Part shown: one piece after another, positions 43,934 to 52,292 of the stretch
How the letters are laid out: each line of letters opens with the position of its first letter
Position numbering within the stretch: the stretch's first letter is position 1
Assembly: GCA_041398245.1 (NCBI GenBank)
Contig: JAWKVC010000009.1
Coordinates: forward strand, 96,528-160,527
From: UBA7672 sp041398245
Lineage (GTDB): Bacteria > Pseudomonadota > Alphaproteobacteria > Caulobacterales > Hyphomonadaceae
DNA length: 64,000 nucleotides
Direction of reading: 5' to 3'
Program-made: the position numbers and the translations under genes
The notes under the pieces: model-generated
What the model saw: only the letters and a program-made list of their open reading frames with translations
What the model was told of the DNA's origin: nothing
Databases searched by the model: none

Positions 43934-44098
43934 TTGGGGTGGCAGTCCGGCTTTCTGGCGCTCGGAGTTGGCGCGCTCGCCGGCGCCTGTTCCGCTGACT
44001 CTGACGTTTTGATCGCCCTCCGGCGAGGCGAATGCTTGGGCGAATGTCCTAGTTATCAAATCGCAATCAGCGGCGACGGGCGCGTGACATATAGATGA
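43934..44098 (+). pseudogene. Truncated DUF6438-like lipoprotein
   Basis: 54 residues from a TTG at 43934 with AGGGAG six bases upstream. A short signal with lipobox LAGAC is followed by ALRRGECLGECPSYQIAI and GDGRVTYR, the opening of a DUF6438 domain (normally LxRxxCFGxCPxYxxxIxxDG). A TGA follows at once; the remaining 80-100 residues are not found downstream in any frame. It is a broken gene or fragment. Confidence 0.6.
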
Positions 44099-44283
44099 CG
44101 CTGCTCAAGGCCGGAGCGCGAGCCTCGACTCAAGCCGCTCTCCAAGAGAAGATTGAATGGGCCATTCGGAACGAGCGAGATGATCTCGCAAACGCGTTAC
44201 GTGATACCGCGCCGCTATCGGCGTTAGCCAAATGACGATTCCCGGCGCCGAAACTGATGTATTGAAATGCTGAGGTGGAGCCG

Positions 44284-44673
44284 ATGAGAACCTTTGCCTG
44301 CCTGATTCCCCAATACGCCTGGCTTGCCGATCAGGGCTTCGTTCCTGTCGATAAGACACCGAGCGATGCTGAGTGGAAGTGGACCGAGATGCAGATGGTC
44401 GGGCCCGATTTCTCATTCAAGTTCATCAACGATCGGATCGCCGCAACTGTCCAAGTCGGCTCGGACTCCGTCGGCTGGCTGGATATGTGGGCTTTGCTCG
44501 ATATCCTCTGCCCGGAGGAAACGGCTGAGGGCGGACTGCTTTCGGACTGGAGCACTGTCCCACAGGCCCTGCAGAAGCATCTGGGCCAGGTACGCGAGCT
44601 ATTCCTGCATGGCGACTTGGCCCAGGCGAAACGAGACGTCGAACGCTACAAGAGAAAACTCTATCGACTCTGA
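44284..44673 (+). CDS. Hypothetical soluble protein
   Basis: 129 residues from the ATG at 44284 (AGGTGGAG just upstream); a GTG at 44275 is possible. Features are aromatic-rich (LIPQYAWLADQGFVPVD, EWKWTEMQMVGPDFSFKF) with a C-terminal charged helix (ELFLHGDLAQAKRDVERYKR). The size and acidic character resemble immunity-type proteins, but no partner toxin is seen. Codon composition is less GC-rich than in neighbours such as the nitrile hydratase genes, hinting at transfer. Confidence 0.62.
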   Translation: MRTFACLIPQYAWLADQGFVPVDKTPSDAEWKWTEMQMVGPDFSFKFINDRIAATVQVGSDSVGWLDMWALLDILCPEETAEGGLLSDWSTVPQALQKHLGQVRELFLHGDLAQAKRDVERYKRKLYRL

Positions 44674-44770
44674 GTTGCGGAGGTCGCCGTCGGGAAATAG
44701 GCCTAACCGTCGCGCTACCTGATTGCGAGCCTTCCAGAGTCGTTGGTGGGCGCTGCCGTATAGCGCCGGA

Positions 44771-44838
44771 TGAATGTCGGCTTTCGGCGACATGCAGCCG
44801 TTCGGTCAGGGGCGAGTGACAGGCGCGATTTGGCCAGT
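44771..44838 (+). repeat. Dispersed repeat copy D
   Basis: The longest copy: TGAATGTCGGCT, core at 44783-44813 (variable base C), then GAGTGACAGGCGCGATTTGG. It lies in the gene-free stretch 44674-44951. Confidence 0.85.
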
Positions 44839-44951
44839 GATCCGGCTTCCTGAGATTCGCGAGGTCGGCAACCTCGTGCCCTACCCCGTCCTTACGGACT
44901 CCGGCCACGGCGCTCGGCCGGCCCGGCGTCTCGTGGTTGAGATGTGGTCCC

Positions 44952-45338
44952 CTACGGGCCAGTCGCGGCCAGCTGAGGGGCGCTGTCGTCGCTACGCTGC
45001 CGCCAGCCGCCGTCGGGGGCCTGGTACATCTCGCCCGGCGCCGTGCGCGAAATCCGGATGCAGCCCTGCGCCGTCGCATAGTCGATCAGGGTCACGCCGT
45101 TGGCCTGCGCGCGCTCGTTGTAGTTGGCGTGGCGGCGGATGTTGAGGTCGTCGACCATCGCCTGCAGCGCCGGCGTCGCGGCGCCGACAATGCCGAGAAA
45201 GCCATCGGTCTTTTCGCCGATCTGCCCGCTTTCGCGCGCGGCCTGATAGGCCGGGTCGGATTGCGCTATCGCTGGCGCCACGGCGACGCACAGCGCCAGC
45301 CCGGTGGCGGCCATCATCAGCGTGGTGCGCGTGATCAT
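44952..45338 (-). CDS. YdbL-family (DUF1318) exported protein
   Basis: 128 residues from the ATG at 45338 (GGAGTGAGCGAG upstream). A Sec signal (TLMMAATGLALCVAVAPAIAQ) is followed by the DUF1318 core: ARESGQIGEKTDGFLGIVG, ALQAMVDDLNIRRHANYNER and AQANGVTLIDYATAQGCI. YdbL of E. coli lies in an operon with YdbH, a relative of AsmA/TamB proteins; here no ydbH or ynbE-like gene is adjacent. It acts in the periplasm. Confidence 0.86.
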   Translation of the reverse strand: MITRTTLMMAATGLALCVAVAPAIAQSDPAYQAARESGQIGEKTDGFLGIVGAATPALQAMVDDLNIRRHANYNERAQANGVTLIDYATAQGCIRISRTAPGEMYQAPDGGWRQRSDDSAPQLAATGP

Positions 45339-45390
45339 CTCGCTCACTCCATTCGCCGCCGCGCTGGCGGTGTTGCTCGCGCTTGCGCGA

Positions 45391-46431
45391 CTACTGGCCC
45401 TCTGACACGTCGATGCCGTTATAGGGTTGCTTGATGGCCTGTTGAGGCCGGCCCGCGCGCTCGAACGCCCGTGCGCCCATCAGGATCGCAGGCAGGGCAT
45501 AGTTGCCCTCGTGGCAGGCGTACTCGTAGATCGCGCTGTCCGACCGGTTGAAAATCATCTCGCCGCTCCAGACCGATGCGTAGAGCGTCGGATCCTCAAC
45601 ACTGAACTCATACAGGATCTGCGTATCAGACCACCGCGTGAAGCGTTCGGTCAGCTTGCCGGCGGGCGAAATGTAGGATCGCTGGCCGGGATGCGGATTG
45701 ATCGTCTCGATAACCAACGCGTCGCCGTCATAGCGGCCGATGGAGTCGCCGCCCCATTTCGGAATGACGCCCGGCCCATGCTGGCCGCCGATGGGGACAA
45801 TGCGCACGTCGTGGATCATCTCGGTCAGGATCATCACCGAGCCCGGCGTCTGCACGATCTGATAGTTGTTGTTGTACATGCCATTGGACATCACGGGCCC
45901 GGCGCTGCCGGTGAAGCTCATCAGGCAGCGCTCCGACTGGGGCCGTGCTTCCGGACCGCCATAGTCCTGAGTACGAGGCGCGTTCGAGCTGCGACCGGGG
46001 TCCAGGTGAGGAATGCGCCCGTCTTCGGGAGACACAATCCACGATGTCCGGTATTCGCCCCTGACCTGCGCGTAGCTGGCGCCGGGGTCGAGCCAGAACC
46101 TGTTGTAGGCGCGGGATACGTTGCCATCGCTCAGCAGGCGTTGTGAGGCTTCAGCATCGAGACGCGACGGCTGCTGTTCAAAATATGCCGTTGAGGAATA
46201 GGCATGCCGGCGCGCCAGCTGATCGGCTTCTTCCCGGGTGACCACAACCGTCGATGCCGTCTCGGGCCGCTCCATGCCGGTCAGCGAGGTATTGTTCCAG
46301 ACGCCCTGCAGATCAGGAACGCCCCAGCTGGTTCGCGGCGGCGTGTATGAGCCCGGCGCCTGGGCGAGCGCCGGGAACGCGATCAGGACGGACAGGACCG
46401 TGACGCTTGCGATCCTGTCAAACGTTCGCAA
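45391..46431 (-). CDS. Large exported hypothetical protein
   Basis: 346 residues with a Sec signal (ASVTVLSVLIAFPALAQ). The sequence begins SWGVPDLQGVWNNTSL and ends with YEYACHEGNYALPAILMGAR, blocks I associate with a large family of exported proteins abundant in Acidobacteria and some Proteobacteria, function unknown. The middle is Trp, Gly and Asp rich (GRYDGDALVIETINPH). It lies 43 bases after the stop of... the reverse-strand gene order places it upstream of the YdbL-like gene, perhaps in one transcript. Confidence 0.8.
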   Translation of the reverse strand: MRTFDRIASVTVLSVLIAFPALAQAPGSYTPPRTSWGVPDLQGVWNNTSLTGMERPETASTVVVTREEADQLARRHAYSSTAYFEQQPSRLDAEASQRLLSDGNVSRAYNRFWLDPGASYAQVRGEYRTSWIVSPEDGRIPHLDPGRSSNAPRTQDYGGPEARPQSERCLMSFTGSAGPVMSNGMYNNNYQIVQTPGSVMILTEMIHDVRIVPIGGQHGPGVIPKWGGDSIGRYDGDALVIETINPHPGQRSYISPAGKLTERFTRWSDTQILYEFSVEDPTLYASVWSGEMIFNRSDSAIYEYACHEGNYALPAILMGARAFERAGRPQQAIKQPYNGIDVSEGQ

Positions 46432-46488
46432 CGCTCACTCCCTTGACGCGATCCATGTCATTCCGGGTCATTCCGGTCCTGACGCTTT

Positions 46489-47190
46489 CTACGGTGAGGC
46501 GGCGGAAAAGACCCGGTCTGCATTGGCCCAGTTCAGCGCCTTCATGAACGCGTCCACATACGCGCCCGCCTTGGCGCCGAAGTCCATGTGGTAGGCGTGT
46601 TCGTACATGTCGAGCGCGAGAAGGATCTGGCTGTCGGCCACCGTCATCGTGTGATCGGCCGCCCACTGATTGACGAGGCGACCTGCCCGCGGCGACCAGG
46701 TCAGCAACACCCATCCGGAGCCGCCGCCGAGAGCCTTTCCCATGGCCGCGAACTGGTCGCGCCAGGCTTTGTCGCTCCCGAAATCGCTCTCGATCTGGCC
46801 GGCAAGACGCGCACCCGGCTTGCTGTCGCCCGCGCCGAGCGATGCGAAGTAGACCTCATGGAGGATCATCGAGTTCATCGCGAGCAGCTCCTCGCGCTTG
46901 AGCCCGTTGATCAGGAAACCGGGAGCCGTTGCAACATCAAGCTTCGCCACTTCAGCTTCGATGATGCCGAGGCGGTTCACGGCGCCGGCGTAGTTGTTGT
47001 CGTGATGGCTCACGAGAATGCGCTCGGAGAAGCCCGGGATTGTCCTGGGATCGAAGGGAAGCGGCATGGGCTGATAGCGGCCCGCGGCGACCGCCGGCGG
47101 TTGAGCCGTTGCGCAGCCCTGCGTCGCAAGCGTCGCTCCGGCCGCCAGTGTGACGGCCAGCGCCGCGCGCCGGCCAAGATCGATCGTCAT
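46489..47190 (-). CDS. Fe/Mn superoxide dismutase, exported lipoprotein-type
   Basis: 233 residues from the ATG at 47190 (GGGAGGAGCC upstream). Metal ligands of the Fe/Mn family are visible: His in LVSHHDNNYAGAVN, His in NSMILHEVYFASLG, and Asp and His in LLALDMYEHAYHMDFG. The N-terminus has a twin arginine (LGRRAALAVTLAAGATLA) and ends in TQGC, a possible lipobox. Most Fe/Mn enzymes are cytoplasmic, so an exported, possibly lipid-anchored form is notable. It removes superoxide, here in the periplasm. Confidence 0.88.
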   Translation of the reverse strand: MTIDLGRRAALAVTLAAGATLATQGCATAQPPAVAAGRYQPMPLPFDPRTIPGFSERILVSHHDNNYAGAVNRLGIIEAEVAKLDVATAPGFLINGLKREELLAMNSMILHEVYFASLGAGDSKPGARLAGQIESDFGSDKAWRDQFAAMGKALGGGSGWVLLTWSPRAGRLVNQWAADHTMTVADSQILLALDMYEHAYHMDFGAKAGAYVDAFMKALNWANADRVFSAASP

Positions 47191-47547
47191 GGGCTCCTCC
47201 CGTTGATCACACTGCAAGCCGTGGGAGGCTTCGCGGACTTCCGTTGCGACGCCGCAGGCCAGTTCAGCGGTTGCCGAAAGTGTCTGCCTAACCCTGATCC
47301 AAAGCAACGTTTGCGTCAGGTATTCGAATGACGGCTCCCGGCCAGAGCCGGACCCCGCCTGCCCGCGCCATCTGCCGGTTTGGCTTGCGCGAAGGGCGGC
47401 CGGTATTGTCTATTGTGGAGTCCTTGGGGAGGTCCCGGATCACACGTACAGCGTGACCCCGGATTGTCGACTTGAAGCCGCCAACGCGCGATGTGGCTGA
47501 AGTGGTCGCGTTCGCTGCGCCTGGCCTCAATTGGGGAGACCTGAATC
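47191..47547. other. Gap with no supported gene
   Basis: The stretch between the superoxide dismutase start and the OmpH-like start has frames of up to 117 codons but none with family features. It should hold two divergent promoters; I could not pick them with confidence. Confidence 0.35.
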
Positions 47548-48141
47548 GTGAAGATTGCTCCTATTGCCGGTGCCCTTGCTGCAGTGATCGCAATGACCAG
47601 CATGCCTGCGCGCGCACAGGAGGCGGCGCCATTCGCTCGCGCCGTCATCTTCAACGCGGACAATGCCATGCAGCAATACTATGGGTTCGTCGACCTGATG
47701 GCGTCGCTGGAAAACTTCAAACGAACCAAGCAGACGGAAATCGACGGCAAGGTCACGGAATACCAGGACTTGCAGAAGCAAACCCAGGCGAAGGCGGCTT
47801 CCATGACAGAAGCGACCCGCCAGCAAGCTCTGACGGATTTGCAGCGAAGGGAGACAGAGATTCGCCGGTTGAGGGAGGATGCCGAGCGCGAAGCCTCGAC
47901 ACGTCTGTCCACAGCCCTGCAAGAGGCCCAAAAAGTCATGGAGCCTGCACTAAAGGCGGAAACTGAATCGCGGCAGGCGGATCTGGTCATCATGCAGGGG
48001 CCGGCGAGGGACAACATTCTCGTGTACGGTGATCGGTTGCCGGACGTAACACTTGCAGTCGCAGCGCGCCTGAACGCGCCATGCGCAGCCAATGCTGGCT
48101 GCCGGCAACAACATGCGAACCTGCCGGGAATGGGGAACTAG
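47548..48141 (+). CDS. OmpH/Skp-like periplasmic chaperone
   Basis: 197 residues from the GTG at 47548 (GGGGAG nine bases before). A Sec signal (APIAGALAAVIAMTSMPARAQ) is followed by a long coiled coil (about 60-145: LENFKRTKQTEIDGKVTEYQ, QQALTDLQRRETEIRRLRED) as in Skp, and a C-terminal block with VIMQGPARDNILVYGDRLPD. Skp-type proteins hold unfolded outer-membrane proteins in the periplasm. Normally the gene lies beside bamA; this copy does not, so it may be a second, accessory paralogue. Confidence 0.8.
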   Translation: MKIAPIAGALAAVIAMTSMPARAQEAAPFARAVIFNADNAMQQYYGFVDLMASLENFKRTKQTEIDGKVTEYQDLQKQTQAKAASMTEATRQQALTDLQRRETEIRRLREDAEREASTRLSTALQEAQKVMEPALKAETESRQADLVIMQGPARDNILVYGDRLPDVTLAVAARLNAPCAANAGCRQQHANLPGMGN

Positions 48142-48277
48142 CCGTGCGGCTGGTTTCTTGAGGGTATGGGCCGCCTCCGGCGGAGAGCATTCCCTGCGAC
48201 GCTGGCGGCTGTCGTGACGGACATTGCCGCATCGGGTTTCGCGATGCAGATTTGGGCTCCAAAGAGCGAGACCTGTT

Positions 48278-50149
48278 GTGCCGCAACCCCATCCGCCATC
48301 TGTTCACACGATTGCCAAGAACCGCGCACTCGCCGAGACGCTTCCGTTCTCGGATGACGTTGACTTCGAAAACGTCCGGCGCGGCTTTCTGGGAACGCGC
48401 GCCGATGCGCTCATACACAATGCGTCCGGCCGCGTTGTCTGGAGCATGGCGCCCTTCGCCTTCCAGGCGGACAACACCCCTCCTCCGGACAGCGTGAATC
48501 CAAGTCTCTGGCGGCAGGCGAGACTCAATCTGGTGCACGGTCTGTTCGAGGTGACAGAGGGAATCTACCAGGTTCGCGGTTTCGACCTCTCGAATATCAC
48601 CTTTGTCGAAGGCGATAGAGGCGTAATCGTTATCGACCCACTGATCTCGGCCGAATGCGCCGCGGCCGCCATTGAGCTCTATCGCGAGCACCGGGGACAA
48701 CGCCCCGTCAGCGCCGTCATCTATACGCACTCGCATGTGGACCATTTCGGCGGCGTGCTCGGCGTCCTGTCGCCTGAGGATATCGACCAGGGCGCTCAGA
48801 TCATCGCGCCGGAGGGGTTTCTCAAGGAAGCCGCGTCCGAAAATGTGCTCGTCGGAAATGCGATGGGCCGCCGGGCGACCTACATGTACGGGTCGCTGCT
48901 CCCGCGTGGCCCATTAGGACATGTCGATGCCGGATTGGGAAAAACCGTCTCGGTCGGTTCGGTTGCGCTCGTTCCCCCGACGGACTCGATCTGCCGCACC
49001 GGCGAAAGCCGGATCGTCGACGGCGTGGAAATCGTCTTCCAGATGACGCCAGACGCAGAAGCGCCCGCGGAGATGAACTTCCACTTCCCCAAACACCGCG
49101 CGCTCTGCCTGGCGGAAAACTGCACCTGCCATCTCCACAACATCCTCACGCCTCGCGGGGCGCAGGTTCGCGATGCGAAATCCTGGAGCCGCTACATCGA
49201 CGACGCCATCCACCTGTTCGCGGCGGACAGCGACGTCCTGTTCGCAAGCCATCATTGGCCACGCTGGGGCGATGAGCAGATGTCCCGATTCCTGATCAAA
49301 CAGCGCGACCTCTACAAGTACGTCCACGATCAGACGCTTCGTTGGGCCAATCACGGCCTCGGACCTCAAGAGATCGCGGAACGGCTGAGCTTGCCGCCGT
49401 CTCTCGCGCAGGAATGGCACACGCGCGACTACTACGGAACACTGAACCACAACGCGAAAGCCGTTTATCAGCGCTATCTGGGATGGTTCGACGGCAACCC
49501 GGCCAACCTGCACCCGCATCCGCCCGAAGCCGCCGGCCGACGGTATGTTGACCTCGCCGGAGGCGCTGAGGCGCTGCTTGCGAAAGCGCGGACTGCGTTC
49601 GACGAAGGCGATTATCGCTGGGTCGCGGAGCTGGTGAACCACCTCGTCTTCGCGGAGCCGGGCAATCAGGACGCGCGGGAGCTGCAGGCCAGGGCCCTCG
49701 AACAGTTGGGATACCAGGCAGAGTCTGGACCCTGGCGTTCCTTCTACCTCTCCGGCGCACAGGAACTGCGCGCCGAAAAGAAAAAGTCGGACAAGCGGCC
49801 CGGCCCGAAGGGGCAAATCCGCGAGCTTCCAGCCGGGGAACTCCTGGACTCCTGCTCGACCAGACTCAACGTGGAGGCTGCGGCGAGCAGCTCGCTGGCC
49901 TTTGTCCTGGACGTGAGCGATCAGGGCGAACTCTGGCGGGTGGAGGTGTCAAACGCCGTGTTGCATACCCGACCGGCACGGGCCGGCGAGGAAGTCACGC
50001 TGCGTGTGGACCGTCAAACGCTTGCTCAGTTGATCCTCGGCGAGGCGGACATCGCGTCCGCCAGGATCGAAGGCGAGCGCGCTCCGCTCGGGAAGCTGAT
50101 CGAGATGCTCGATGTCTTCGAATTCTGGTTCGGAATCGCTGAACCCTGA
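48278..50149 (+). CDS. Linear primary-alkylsulfatase-like metallohydrolase
   Basis: 623 residues from the GTG at 48278. The metallo-beta-lactamase motif is YTHSHVDHFGG, with further ligands in NFHFPKHRALCLAENCTCHL and FASHHWPRWG. The dimerisation domain and a C-terminal SCP2-like domain (LAFVLDVSDQGELWRVEVSN) complete the SdsA1/YjcS architecture. It releases sulfate from alkyl sulfates such as detergents. SdsA1 is exported, but no signal is seen in this frame; a signal-like stretch is in another frame at 48166-48245, so the true start is uncertain. Confidence 0.85.
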   Translation: MPQPHPPSVHTIAKNRALAETLPFSDDVDFENVRRGFLGTRADALIHNASGRVVWSMAPFAFQADNTPPPDSVNPSLWRQARLNLVHGLFEVTEGIYQVRGFDLSNITFVEGDRGVIVIDPLISAECAAAAIELYREHRGQRPVSAVIYTHSHVDHFGGVLGVLSPEDIDQGAQIIAPEGFLKEAASENVLVGNAMGRRATYMYGSLLPRGPLGHVDAGLGKTVSVGSVALVPPTDSICRTGESRIVDGVEIVFQMTPDAEAPAEMNFHFPKHRALCLAENCTCHLHNILTPRGAQVRDAKSWSRYIDDAIHLFAADSDVLFASHHWPRWGDEQMSRFLIKQRDLYKYVHDQTLRWANHGLGPQEIAERLSLPPSLAQEWHTRDYYGTLNHNAKAVYQRYLGWFDGNPANLHPHPPEAAGRRYVDLAGGAEALLAKARTAFDEGDYRWVAELVNHLVFAEPGNQDARELQARALEQLGYQAESGPWRSFYLSGAQELRAEKKKSDKRPGPKGQIRELPAGELLDSCSTRLNVEAAASSSLAFVLDVSDQGELWRVEVSNAVLHTRPARAGEEVTLRVDRQTLAQLILGEADIASARIEGERAPLGKLIEMLDVFEFWFGIAEP

Positions 50150-50233
50150 TACCTCGCCGCCGTACGCCCTATCTGACTGAGATCCGCCAGGTCCGGACAC
50201 TGCTTTTCAGGGTCGCGGCCGTGACCGGCGAAC

Positions 50234-50262
50234 GGCAGGAGTTGGCCTTCTACGGACATTGA
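50234..50262. repeat. Degenerate tail copy of the dispersed repeat
   Basis: GGCAGGAGTTGGCC followed by TTCTACGGACATTGA resembles the repeat tails at 31742 and 54884. It lies between the alkylsulfatase and the epoxide hydrolase-like gene. Confidence 0.45.
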
Positions 50263-50323
50263 ACTCTCGCCATGTGTACGCCGCGCGTGCGCTAAATCTG
50301 CCTGGCGCCAACCGAGGGATCAA

Positions 50324-50803
50324 TCAGGACTGCAGCGCCCGGGTGTATGTCGCCATGTCGAAATAGTCGCGCCAGACACTGATCTTGCCGTCGCGCATCT
50401 CGAATACACCACAGCACGGCAGGTCGATGTTCTTGCCCATCGCCACCGTGCGATCGAGACGCTCGGCGATGACGATGTCGCCCCTGGAAACAATTGTCAG
50501 AATATCCCACTCGGTCTTCGTCCAGGGCTTGAGGAAGGAGCTGATGAACTGGCGCAAGGCGGCATGGCCTTTCACCGGCTGCGCCGGCATGTTGTGGTAG
50601 ACGCCATCCTCGGCGAAGTACGAGACGATCACATCCGCATCCAGTCCCGACCATGCGGCAATAAATTCGCGAATGGTCTTCTCGTTGTCTGACATGTCCG
50701 CCTGCTCCCGATCTGTCTGTGGGTCATGGCCGGCAGTCTGGCAGGCCGCTGGACCGATGATGCCGAGCGCGCCAGCTCCCAGGAGAATCTGCCGCCGCTG
50801 CAT
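50324..50803 (-). CDS. Limonene-1,2-epoxide hydrolase-like exported protein
   Basis: 159 residues. An N-terminal twin-arginine-like signal (QRRQILLGAGALGIIGPAAC) ends in a lipobox-like cysteine. The rest is a small NTF2-type fold of the limonene-epoxide hydrolase family (PF07858): TIREFIAAWSGLDADVIVSY, and the catalytic Arg/Asp pairs ERLDRTVAMG and VWRDYFDMATY. Members open epoxides with water or serve as simple binding proteins. The catalytic triad appears intact. Export of such a protein is unusual. Confidence 0.8.
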   Translation of the reverse strand: MQRRQILLGAGALGIIGPAACQTAGHDPQTDREQADMSDNEKTIREFIAAWSGLDADVIVSYFAEDGVYHNMPAQPVKGHAALRQFISSFLKPWTKTEWDILTIVSRGDIVIAERLDRTVAMGKNIDLPCCGVFEMRDGKISVWRDYFDMATYTRALQS

Positions 50804-50882
50804 GATGTCCTCTCAATGAAGCCAATCCGTCTTATTCAACGCAGAATCGGTGGGCAGGCAATGCCGGAAAAGCGCGCGATCG

Positions 50883-51593
50883 TCAGGCCGGAAACCGGTC
50901 CTTGTTCACGCCCTTTGCGATCAGCCAGATCATGAGCGCGCCTTCGCCGATCAGCGTGGATACGATCACGGCGATCGCCGCCGCCCCTGAAAAGGCGCCA
51001 AAGGAGCCGAGAAGAACCGTCGCGAACCCGTCGAGGGCATAGGCGAGCCCTGCGAGCACGACGAGCCAGCCGATCAGGCGCGGCATGTAACCCGAGCGCG
51101 CGATCAGGACGCCCAGCAGAAGCAGATGCACGCCGAAGAAGATCAGCGTCACCGTGAAGCCAAGGCCATGGCCGGCAAGCGCCTGATACGCCATCGCGGA
51201 CGCCCCTGCTCCCAGGCCGTCGCTGACGACGGGGACGGTCGCGAAGGTCAACGCGCTGAGCAGACCGAGGACCACGCCGACATGCGCGATGGTGTAGGCG
51301 GCGCGGAAGATCAGCGCCAGAAGCGACAGGCTCTCGTTGACTGGCCGAAGCACCACAAACAGCGCCCATCCGACAATGAGGTCGGCGATCAGCACGGCGA
51401 GGAAGGCGGCGACGCCGGCGCGATAGACGGGTTCGGACGCCGCGATGTTTGCAGCGGTCGCTACGGCATCGCCTTTGACGCCGAGCGGCTGGAAGACAAT
51501 GAAGTTTGCGAGGATCGCCAGTACGAAAATGGCCAGATAGGCCAGCCCCCCGATGCGCGCGGTGTTCTGGGCTGCCTGTGCGGTAATCATCAT
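50883..51593 (-). CDS. DUF4386-family membrane protein
   Basis: 236 residues from the ATG at 51593 (GGGGGAGG just upstream; the adjacent ATG at 51590 is equivalent). About seven membrane spans are visible, starting with ARIGGLAYLAIFVLAILANF and the family block LRPVNESLSLLALIFRAAYT. DUF4386 proteins are uncharacterised inner-membrane proteins. It may share a transcript with the epoxide hydrolase-like gene 79 bases downstream. Confidence 0.85.
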   Translation of the reverse strand: MMITAQAAQNTARIGGLAYLAIFVLAILANFIVFQPLGVKGDAVATAANIAASEPVYRAGVAAFLAVLIADLIVGWALFVVLRPVNESLSLLALIFRAAYTIAHVGVVLGLLSALTFATVPVVSDGLGAGASAMAYQALAGHGLGFTVTLIFFGVHLLLLGVLIARSGYMPRLIGWLVVLAGLAYALDGFATVLLGSFGAFSGAAAIAVIVSTLIGEGALMIWLIAKGVNKDRFPA

Positions 51594-51879
51594 GATCCTC
51601 CCCCGTTTATGGCGTCTTCTGTTTGATCTCCGCCCGCAATCCGTGTCCCGGCCGATGATGGCCAAGCGTTCCACGGCAGGCCATCAGGCGCAACTTCGCG
51701 TTTTTTGAAACCGGCCCAAGCCTGCGTTGTGCGGGACCGGACGCCGGATTCGCCTGTTGGAATCCGATCGCTGTAGCGCGCGCGGCGTCTCGTGCTAGAA
51801 TGTGATCGCTCGGGACAAGTCGAAGCGCCCGAGCGGGCGGGTCTCAACCGAGGGACCGGTTTCAACGCGCAGGCGCCGC

Positions 51880-52263
51880 ATGGCCCTTGATGATCGCGAG
51901 CGGGCTTACCTTGTCGCCATAGCCGCATGGCGCAACCATGGCTATCGCATCACCTCTGAGACCGAGGAGGAGTTCGCCCAGCGGATCGCGCTCATCGGCG
52001 CGGAGAAGGGGCTTCAGGCCGCCGCCGCCGGCATCGTCGAAGAGGCGCGCGCACGCGGCCTCTACATTACGGCGGCGGGCGTGCTCAAGAGCGGCGGGCG
52101 TCTGATTGCGGAGCGACGCGCTGAAGAGCGGGGGGAACACGCCCGCCCCATTCCGCCGGGCGTACGCCTTCTTCTGACCCAGCCCAGCAAAGGAGGCGGA
52201 TGCATGAGCGTGCTGGTGGTGGGCGCGGCGCTGTCCGTGTTTGCGTGGCGATGGCTGGCGTAG
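51880..52263 (+). CDS. Hypothetical protein upstream of the TIR-FGE gene
   Basis: 127 residues from the ATG at 51880; a GTG at 51802 would extend it by 26 basic residues. The first 75 residues are helical and charged (DDRERAYLVAIAAWRNHGY, FAQRIALIGAEKGLQAAAAG). The C-terminus has a single membrane segment (MSVLVVGAALSVFAWRWLA). It ends 29 bases before the TIR-FGE gene, so the two are probably one operon. No family is recognised. Confidence 0.6.
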   Translation: MALDDRERAYLVAIAAWRNHGYRITSETEEEFAQRIALIGAEKGLQAAAAGIVEEARARGLYITAAGVLKSGGRLIAERRAEERGEHARPIPPGVRLLLTQPSKGGGCMSVLVVGAALSVFAWRWLA

Positions 52264-52292
52264 TTCATCCTTGCTGATCGAGTAGTTGTCCG

